From contig JAFGGQ010000006.1 in the NCBI GenBank assembly GCA_016930435.1, forward strand, positions 1 through 12,093: a stretch of DNA of 12,093 nt. The letters are read 5' to 3'. The position numbers and the translations under genes were made by a program. Source of the stretch: a bacterium. GTDB taxonomy: Bacteria; UBP14; UBA6098; JAFGQG01. Within the stretch, counting starts at the first letter, position 1. Each line of letters opens with the position of its first letter. Positions 7,259 through 12,093 of this stretch are shown one piece after another. The notes beneath the pieces are model-generated. The model saw only the letters and a program-made list of their open reading frames with translations, had not been told where the DNA came from and searched no databases.

Positions 7259-7777
7259 TTATTCTAATTCTCCGATTAATCTTTCCAGTTCTTCGATTCG
7301 GTTCCGCAAATCACGGTTTTCCAGACGTAGTTGGTCCATCATTTCCACTAATTTCAAGTCATCTTCCTTTTTCCCCGATGACTGTCCTATTTTCTGAAGC
7401 AATTCAGTATGAAGATCATCGCAATTTAGGATGGCTTTGGTAACATCAGCCCATAGTGCTGCGTCAAAAGCCCAGTTAGAAGCGGGGTATTCGTTAAGAA
7501 CAATATTGAAATGAACATTAGCCAGGCTGTAGTTTTTCTTGACGCAGCAGATATACCCTAATTTAAAAAAGGCGTCATCAGCATAAACACTCTGAGGATA
7601 AACCTCCACCAAGGTTTTAAACTCCTCGAACGCTTCGTCAAACCGCTGCCTTTTGAGCAGGTGATTGGCATTTTCAAATATGCTCTGGGCATCTGCAGAT
7701 TGGGTTCTGCTATAATAAGAACAAGCCGTGAACAGCAAAAAGTAAAAAACCGGAAGTAACTTTAATATTATTTTCAT
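7259..7777 (-). CDS. TPR-containing lipoprotein with C-terminal coiled coil (BamD/CpoB-like)
   Basis: A 172-residue predicted lipoprotein. A type II signal peptide (MKIILKLLPVFYFLLFTAC) places the lipidated cysteine at C19. Phe occupies the -3 position, where Leu is usual, and Ser at +2 would allow outer-membrane sorting by the E. coli rule. Residues about 30-110 form two or three TPR-like helical hairpins resembling BamD/YfiO and CpoB/YbgF: AQSIFENANHLLKRQRFDEA, FKTLVEVYPQSVYADDAFFK and FNIVLNEYPASNWAFDAALW. Residues about 135-172 are a heptad-rich coiled coil (MDQLRLENRDLRNRIEELER). It is shorter than BamD (about 245 residues in E. coli) and its order is the reverse of CpoB, which has the coiled coil first. 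I therefore leave the function open, with an envelope scaffold as the likely role. The start lacks a Shine-Dalgarno sequence and has an AT-rich leader. The GGDEF gene ends 24 bases upstream. Confidence 0.7.
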   Translation of the reverse strand: MKIILKLLPVFYFLLFTACSYYSRTQSADAQSIFENANHLLKRQRFDEAFEEFKTLVEVYPQSVYADDAFFKLGYICCVKKNYSLANVHFNIVLNEYPASNWAFDAALWADVTKAILNCDDLHTELLQKIGQSSGKKEDDLKLVEMMDQLRLENRDLRNRIEELERLIGELE

Positions 7778-7801
7778 AATTTAATTATAAATATTATCAA
7801 G

Positions 7802-8722
7802 CTATAATGCACCGTACCGGTTGCCTCCCTCGTTTTTCAGGCGCCGTTTGATTTTGGTTGCTTCCAGCGCTATCTCATCCAGGTTTGCGAATCTTTGGGC
7901 ATCCGGTATGAGGGCAACGGTTACCGAGAGCAAGGGGAAAAAATGTTCTACTCCGGTCCGGTCCAACGCATAGAATCCTCCCTGCCGGACATGGTCTTCA
8001 TTGTAGTAATTCCGGGCACGCAGTCCGAACTCGTAAACCAACCGGGAAGCCACCTTTTCGGACGATTCACTGGCAGAGATAAAGAGAAAATCATCGCCCC
8101 CTATATGGCCCACAAAATCCTGCTCATCACCGAGGTATTTTAAAACATTACTGATAATTTCGGCCAGCAGGAGGATAATTTTATCCCCTTTCTTGTAGCC
8201 ATAAACGTCGTTGAACGCTTTAAAATTATCTATGTCAACGTAGCCCACGGTAAATCGGGCTCCGGTATTAATCCGATTATGAATCTCGGTATCGATGGCC
8301 TTGTTTCCGGGCAGATGGGTAAGGGGGTTCACGGCAATGCTGTTTTCGGTGCGGCGCAGTACAGAGCGGATCCGGGCGGCGATCTCACGGTAATCGATCT
8401 CATCCTTTATCAAATAATCGTCCGCGCCGCCCTCCAGGCCCTTGACCTTGTCGGTTACATCATCCTGACAAGTAAGTATGATGATGGGGATCTGCGAGGT
8501 AGAAAGGTTGCTTTTGAGCTTTCGGCATACCTCGAAGCCGTCCATCTGGGGCATTTTAAGGTCGAGCAGGATAAGATCCGGGCGTTCGTCGATTGCAATC
8601 CCTATCCCTTCCAGTGGATTGGAAGCAGTAATCACGCTGAAATCAGATGCCTGCAGACGCATCTGAAGAAGATACAAATTATCTACCTCATCATCTATGA
8701 TCAATATTCGTTCGTTAGCCAT
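7802..8722 (-). CDS. Response regulator with GGDEF (diguanylate cyclase-type) output domain
   Basis: A 306-residue cytosolic signalling protein. Residues 1-125 are a receiver domain with the acidic pocket D10/D11, phospho-acceptor D54 in LLDLKMPQMDGF, T84 and K106. Residues about 130-300 are a GGDEF domain beginning NPLTHLPGN, with the metal-binding VDIDNFKAFND segment (D163, N171, D172) and the active-site motif GGDDF (208-212). The fourth motif residue is Asp where Glu is standard, so cyclase activity is likely but not assured. The autoinhibitory I-site RxxD is not present: DEQD occupies that position. If active, phosphorylation would promote dimerisation and cyclic-di-GMP synthesis without product inhibition. 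No histidine kinase gene is in the window. It lies 24 bases after the M14 peptidase and 24 bases before the lipoprotein gene, in one operon. Its ribosome binding site is weak. Confidence 0.88.
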   Translation of the reverse strand: MANERILIIDDEVDNLYLLQMRLQASDFSVITASNPLEGIGIAIDERPDLILLDLKMPQMDGFEVCRKLKSNLSTSQIPIIILTCQDDVTDKVKGLEGGADDYLIKDEIDYREIAARIRSVLRRTENSIAVNPLTHLPGNKAIDTEIHNRINTGARFTVGYVDIDNFKAFNDVYGYKKGDKIILLLAEIISNVLKYLGDEQDFVGHIGGDDFLFISASESSEKVASRLVYEFGLRARNYYNEDHVRQGGFYALDRTGVEHFFPLLSVTVALIPDAQRFANLDEIALEATKIKRRLKNEGGNRYGAL

Positions 8723-8746
8723 GTATCTGGTTTACCCGGTGGTTCA

Positions 8747-11221
8747 CTATTTTACAAGCAACATTTTAATCGAGTTTCGGGCATTGTCAACCTTAATATC
8801 ACAAAAATACATCCCGTTAGGCAGGGTGTTTTCTTTCAGGTCCTTCCCATCCCAGACCAAATAATGATCACCATTTGGCATATTTTGGGGTCCAAAATGC
8901 CATACCTCCCTGCCCAGCAGGTCCCTTATGAAAATCTCCACACAGGAGGGTTCGGCGAGTTTATAATGGATCCGGGTGGCACTATTGAATGGATTGGGAT
9001 AGTTTTTGAAAAGCCGGATATTTGAAGGGATCGTTCCACTGTAATTCTCACCGGCTATTAGCGTATAATTAACGGACATGACCATGACATCATCCAGGTA
9101 CCATCCTGATTCAGTTTGCTGGTTGCTTGACCCGAACTCGAAATATATGGTAACCTCGTTTCCGCAGAAGGGTGTCAGGTCAACATCTTCAGTGTGCCAG
9201 AAATTACCGCGGTCATTATCCCCGAAGGCTTCTTCATTTGGGATCAGCCAATTGTATTCGGAGAGGGTCAGATCATAGCCGTCGGCGGGATAAACCAGTA
9301 TAGGGGTGCCCTCTCTTGTTTCCACCTTGATATTTCCCCCGTCATGATACCCGAAGTAATATGCCTGGAAAGCATACCAATGCTGGAAGGTAAGGTAAGC
9401 CTGGTCGGTTCTGGAGAGGTCCAGTTCCAGCGCCAAATGTGAGCGTGAGCTGTCGCGGTAGTTGCTGTTTAGCTGCGTTGCCCAGCATTTAGTTCCGGAA
9501 TAGGCGTTTCCCGGCCCGGTAGTTGGAACTCCCCATTCCCAGTCATTTTTGGGGCCGTATGAATAAAAACCACCGCTGTCATCCTCGAAATCGCTGAAGA
9601 ATATGGTATCAAAGGGATAGAGCAGGAAGTTGATCGTATCCCAGGCCCCTTCTATCATCTCATAAGTAAGTGAAGAATCCCGCCAGCCGTTTTTGGAGGC
9701 GGTTACGGTATATCCGGCGCCGGGGCCGATACCGGTGATCAGATAATGACCCTCGGCATCGGTAGTATCGCTGTAGAATAGTGTTCCGTTATCGGCGGAT
9801 ACCCGGATCCCCGAATGGTTTGATTCGTCTCCCAGCAGGGCGATACCGGTAATCGTGGTTGTTCCATAGGGCCGGAGCTGCACATCAACCCTCGTAGCCT
9901 CACCGGTTCCCACCACTATGCCGCTGATGGTTTTGGGACTATAGAGTGGACATGAATATTGAATGGTATAGGTTCCGGGGATCAAAACCCGGTGATAGTC
10001 GCCCACTGCGGGATCGCAATAGACCGGATTATCGATTGAGAGGACGTTTACCGTTGCTCCCAGGGGGTTTCCGGTAAGGCTGTCGGAAACAATTCCCCTG
10101 ACCCCACGGTTAACCCAGGCAATAAGGGCCAGCATGGATTCCCGGTTATCCTCCCATAGACCGTCCAGTGCGCTCTCCGAGGGCCATTTTATATTGTTTA
10201 TCTCGATGGTAAGGTGAAGCTGCTTATGAACATGATGCCCCCAGTCCTGAAGACTGCCCCTCACAATATACCAGTCCGCACCATTGGTTATCCCATAGTC
10301 AAATTCGGTGCTGTTCCACATCGGAGGATTATGGTAACTGTATGCCAGGGACAGTTCGATTAAAAGTGTATCCTCGGGACTTCGGGTATAGGTGTAATCC
10401 CAGGGATAATTTGTAAGCAGGGCGCCGGTATGGTAGTTTGCCGCGATCACAAAATGATGCTCATTACAAAATCCCATGATAGCTTCAGTTTCAGGCTCCA
10501 GATTATAAGTGCCATCGTCCCCTATAGAGCCGTCGGGCACCGGAAAATTACGGTTTAAATCAATTCCATTGGCATTGTACCTTCTGGGAGAAGGGACATG
10601 CGTATATCCATCGGGATTTAGTAAGGGTACTATCCAGAGTTCACAATTATCAATAATATTGGCGAACGTTGCGGAAGTATCATAACCGTTGATCAGCAAT
10701 TGTATCAGATTGATACACATCTCCGTTCCCGGCGGTTCATCGCCATGCATTGTTGCGAAATAGCAGAATTCGGGCTCATCTTCATCCAGATGGGGGTTGT
10801 CGGTCAACTTAAGAGCCCAGATCCATCTCCCTTCAACCGAGGGTCCAAAACTATCCAGAAGGGCGATAGATGGATTAGCGACGGCGATATTGTGTAAAAT
10901 GGCTGTTTGCTCAGCATAAGTATGGTATTCACCAAGGTCATCCATAAGGATGGAACGGTAATATTCTTCGAATTCCCTCAATTCATCTGCCCGGCTGGTA
11001 ACCGAAAAACCCAGCCCCTCAAGCATATCCAGTTGCTCTGGAGTAACCGAGGCATCAACCTGATTGCCCCTTACATTCTCGATATTAATTCCTAACCGGG
11101 ACAGCTGGTCAATCTGGAATTTTCCGCTTACTTCGATCCGGACCGGCTCCGGATCATCGCCGGCATAAACTGGAAAAACGAGTAAGGCGGTCAATAGTAT
11201 TGTTAAACTTAGCATCCTCAT
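8747..11221 (-). CDS. Secreted M14 zinc carboxypeptidase with C-terminal sorting-type domain
   Basis: An 824-residue exported metallocarboxypeptidase. Residues 1-20 are a signal peptide (cleavage PVYA/GDD) and about 21-95 a propeptide-like segment. About 98-375 are the M14 catalytic domain, with zinc ligands H159 and E162 (MHGDEPPG) and H264 (NYHTGALLTNYPWDY), substrate-binding NRNFP (R224) and general-base E340 (LTIEINN). GITNGADWYIVRGSLQDW matches the carboxypeptidase N/E/D-like subgroup. Two transthyretin-like regulatory domains follow (about 378-455 and 456-535), then a jelly-roll/MAM-like domain ending WYLDDVMV (about 540-725). Last comes a terminal domain (734-824) with NYPNPFN, VWDG and GMYFCDI, of the same class as the C25 protease. 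All catalytic residues are present. ATG at 11221 has AAGGA eight bases upstream, better placed than for the second ATG at 11215. It is the first gene of the five-gene operon. Confidence 0.9.
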   Translation of the reverse strand: MRMLSLTILLTALLVFPVYAGDDPEPVRIEVSGKFQIDQLSRLGINIENVRGNQVDASVTPEQLDMLEGLGFSVTSRADELREFEEYYRSILMDDLGEYHTYAEQTAILHNIAVANPSIALLDSFGPSVEGRWIWALKLTDNPHLDEDEPEFCYFATMHGDEPPGTEMCINLIQLLINGYDTSATFANIIDNCELWIVPLLNPDGYTHVPSPRRYNANGIDLNRNFPVPDGSIGDDGTYNLEPETEAIMGFCNEHHFVIAANYHTGALLTNYPWDYTYTRSPEDTLLIELSLAYSYHNPPMWNSTEFDYGITNGADWYIVRGSLQDWGHHVHKQLHLTIEINNIKWPSESALDGLWEDNRESMLALIAWVNRGVRGIVSDSLTGNPLGATVNVLSIDNPVYCDPAVGDYHRVLIPGTYTIQYSCPLYSPKTISGIVVGTGEATRVDVQLRPYGTTTITGIALLGDESNHSGIRVSADNGTLFYSDTTDAEGHYLITGIGPGAGYTVTASKNGWRDSSLTYEMIEGAWDTINFLLYPFDTIFFSDFEDDSGGFYSYGPKNDWEWGVPTTGPGNAYSGTKCWATQLNSNYRDSSRSHLALELDLSRTDQAYLTFQHWYAFQAYYFGYHDGGNIKVETREGTPILVYPADGYDLTLSEYNWLIPNEEAFGDNDRGNFWHTEDVDLTPFCGNEVTIYFEFGSSNQQTESGWYLDDVMVMSVNYTLIAGENYSGTIPSNIRLFKNYPNPFNSATRIHYKLAEPSCVEIFIRDLLGREVWHFGPQNMPNGDHYLVWDGKDLKENTLPNGMYFCDIKVDNARNSIKMLLVK

Positions 11222-11229
11222 CTTGAATA

Positions 11230-11234
11230 TCCTT
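11230..11234 (-). promoter_or_regulatory. Ribosome binding site of the M14 carboxypeptidase gene
   Basis: AAGGA on the minus strand lies eight bases before the ATG at 11221. The second in-frame ATG at 11215 would be 14 bases away, so the first is preferred. Confidence 0.55.
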
Positions 11235-11302
11235 TTTTAATGCAGAGTAATTTTAAAAAATATACTAATTTCCTATAAAAATAGTTTATATTACAGTTAT
11301 GA

Positions 11303-11330
11303 AATATATAAAAACAGTAATTATAAGCAA
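11303..11330 (-). promoter_or_regulatory. Sigma-70-like promoter for the M14-GGDEF-lipoprotein-lapAB operon
   Basis: On the minus strand, TTGCTT (11325-11330) and TATATT (11303-11308) are 16 bases apart. Transcription would begin near 11296 and leave a leader of about 75 bases. The -10 hexamer equals that proposed for the sirtuin promoter. The region is so AT-rich that other -10 candidates exist, for instance a TATAAT overlapping the same stretch. Confidence 0.33.
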
Positions 11331-11380
11331 ATCTTTTTTAGGCAATTATTTTTAAAAGCGGTTGGGTTCCTGAATTTCAA

Positions 11381-11424
11381 TTACGGACATCTGACGATTA
11401 TCTTCATAATGTCAGTCACCGTAA
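11381..11424. repeat. 44-base imperfect inverted repeat (hairpin)
   Basis: Three nested pairs of arms meet on a 4-base loop: TTACGG/CCGTAA (11381-11386 with 11419-11424), CTGAC/GTCAG (11391-11395 with 11411-11415) and ATTAT/ATAAT (11397-11401 with 11406-11410), with CTTC between the innermost arms. Interruptions are a 4/3-base internal loop and one bulged G. This gives 16 base pairs. It lies about 95 bases beyond the MBL-fold stop codon and upstream of the proposed M14 promoter. No T run follows closely on either strand, so it is not a standard intrinsic terminator. It could be a repetitive extragenic palindrome, a processing or stability hairpin, or a regulator site. Confidence 0.55.
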
Positions 11425-11518
11425 ATAGCGCCATTTCAAGGCTTACCAATGTGAGTAATAATTATGAGTAATACCCAAAACAGACCCACGGGTAAATGGC
11501 TTTGGCATACTAAACAGC

Positions 11519-12093
11519 TCAGAACAACTTTCGTAATTTTCCATTTGGGATTTCACCCGTTACCGGACTGACCGCGAATGGTCTCCCGTGCCCCGGGATG
11601 ATCCAATCTGCCAGGTCCAATATTTTCAGTCGGCTTACTTTAAGCGCCCCGGGGTCCTCGGCCAGGGGGTCCGGATGCTTTAGAAGTTGCTCCCGGCTGG
11701 TAAGCTGCTGTTCGCCCTCTACCCACCAGAACAGGTCGCCGGCAACCGCTATTATTCCTCCTGCAGTAACGGCCACCAGGGAATAATGTTTCTTCTCATG
11801 CCCTGGTGTGTGAATAATCCGTATAGGTGTCCCTGGTATAAATTTAAACTGAAGATCGGGATGTATCACTTTTTCCGTGGGAAAGAGGGCAAGGTTAGCG
11901 GCATGATCGGAGTGATTGTGGGTAGCTATAACCATATTTATATCCCCGATTTTCAGTGAATGATGTTCAAGTAATCCGGAAAGGAGGCCTGGGTCATCGC
12001 CGGGGTCCGCCAGGATCAACAAGGAGCCCTCCCGAAACAGGACAACGGAGGGCTGAGCTTCCCACTGCCCGTCCGCAAACCTGGCAAATCCCT
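11519..12093 (-). CDS. Metallo-beta-lactamase-fold hydrolase, N-terminus beyond the window
   Basis: 190 residues are visible of a metallo-beta-lactamase-fold metal hydrolase. The frame stays open to the right edge: the 23 residues before the TTG at 12022 include QPSVVLFREGS, which reads straight into the beta strand LLILADPGDDP. The gene is therefore cut by the window and the TTG is not the start. Numbering the visible part, the metal ligands are H58, H60, D62 and H63 in ATHNHSDHAAN, H98 in HTPGHEKKH, D119 in AVAGDLFWW and H168 in IIPGHGRPF. This is a complete binuclear site. The ATHxHSDHxxNLxLF and AVAGDLF segments recall the MBLAC1-like and glyoxalase II-like groups (COG0491). The substrate cannot be told. 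A cytosolic thioester or phosphodiester hydrolase is plausible. It ends 297 bases before the M14 operon and is probably a separate transcript. Confidence 0.85.
   Translation of the reverse strand, partial: GFARFADGQWEAQPSVVLFREGSLLILADPGDDPGLLSGLLEHHSLKIGDINMVIATHNHSDHAANLALFPTEKVIHPDLQFKFIPGTPIRIIHTPGHEKKHYSLVAVTAGGIIAVAGDLFWWVEGEQQLTSREQLLKHPDPLAEDPGALKVSRLKILDLADWIIPGHGRPFAVSPVTGEIPNGKLRKLF

Larger units (their letters stand above)
11222..11518. other. Intergenic region between the MBL-fold gene and the M14 operon
   Basis: These 297 bases contain the operon's ribosome binding site and candidate promoter and a large imperfect hairpin at 11381-11424. No gene is supported. Short frames on the plus strand (11299-11355 and 11464-11571) lack ribosome binding sites, and the second runs antisense into the MBL-fold gene. 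The stretch from 11425 to 11518 holds nothing I can name. Confidence 0.55.

Noticed and set aside
8279-9025. Long plus-strand open frame (248 codons) antisense to the GGDEF and M14 genes
   Set aside because: It spans two well-supported minus-strand genes and their junction, has no recognisable domain, and is explained by the codon pattern of the genes opposite.
11299-11355. Plus-strand 18-codon frame MKYIKTVIISK... upstream of the M14 operon
   Set aside because: It is composed of AT-rich low-complexity codons, has no ribosome binding site, and overlaps the proposed minus-strand promoter.
11380-11407. Tiny minus-strand frame MKIIVRCP inside the 44-base hairpin
   Set aside because: Eight codons with no ribosome binding site. 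The hairpin symmetry explains the sequence better than a leader peptide does.
11464-11571. Plus-strand 35-codon frame beginning MSNTQNRPTG
   Set aside because: It has no ribosome binding site and runs antisense into the 3' end of the MBL-fold gene.
1-12093. CRISPR arrays, tRNA genes, insertion sequences or phage genes
   Set aside because: No regularly spaced direct repeats, no cloverleaf-like sequence, and no transposase, integrase or phage structural motifs were seen on either strand.

Overview
The window looks like a chromosomal stretch from a Gram-negative, double-membrane bacterium of the Fibrobacterota-Chlorobiota-Bacteroidota (FCB) group or one of the candidate phyla around it (WOR-3, Zixibacteria and Cloacimonadota are the kinds of lineage I have in mind). 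The evidence is two large exported peptidases that end in the same roughly 90-residue 'PNPFN...WDG...G.YF' C-terminal domain, of the type IX secretion (T9SS type A) / FlgD-like Ig class, together with an outer-membrane-type lipoprotein and a LapA-LapB pair. The lineage is an inference. No rRNA, tRNA, CRISPR array, insertion sequence or prophage gene is visible. I count eight genes, and coding density is high. Most starts have recognisable Shine-Dalgarno sequences, and the intergenic DNA is AT-rich.

Layout: 1-132 is a gene-free tail. Genes 1037-1786 (class III sirtuin) and 133-1035 (PflX-type radical SAM protein) lie on the minus strand one base apart and are probably one transcript. The gap 1787-2144 holds divergent promoter candidates that appear to share one palindromic TTGCAA -35 box, and a possible folded leader for the sirtuin transcript. 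On the plus strand, 2145-5681 encodes a gingipain-family (C25) cysteine protease. It converges on a five-gene minus-strand operon that starts at 11221. In order of transcription this operon carries a secreted M14 zinc carboxypeptidase (8747-11221), a response regulator with a GGDEF domain (7802-8722), a TPR/coiled-coil lipoprotein (7259-7777), LapA (6901-7230) and LapB (5766-6914). The gaps are 24, 24 and 28 bases, followed by a 14-base overlap. Upstream, 11222-11518 holds the operon's likely promoter and a 44-base imperfect hairpin. From 11519 to the right edge runs the C-terminal part of a metallo-beta-lactamase-fold hydrolase whose N-terminus lies outside the window.

How the genes fit together (inference): the centre of the window is an envelope and secretion neighbourhood. 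It has one endopeptidase and one carboxypeptidase, both with signal peptides and matching C-terminal sorting-type domains. They sit beside LapA/LapB, which in Escherichia coli control LPS synthesis through LpxC turnover, and beside a putative cyclic-di-GMP signalling protein and an outer-membrane lipoprotein. In Bacteroidota, T9SS type A cargo is attached to LPS, so linking LPS control to cargo proteases would make sense, but the sequence alone does not prove it. The sirtuin/radical SAM pair is metabolic or regulatory and has no visible tie to the envelope genes beyond the shared divergent promoter region.
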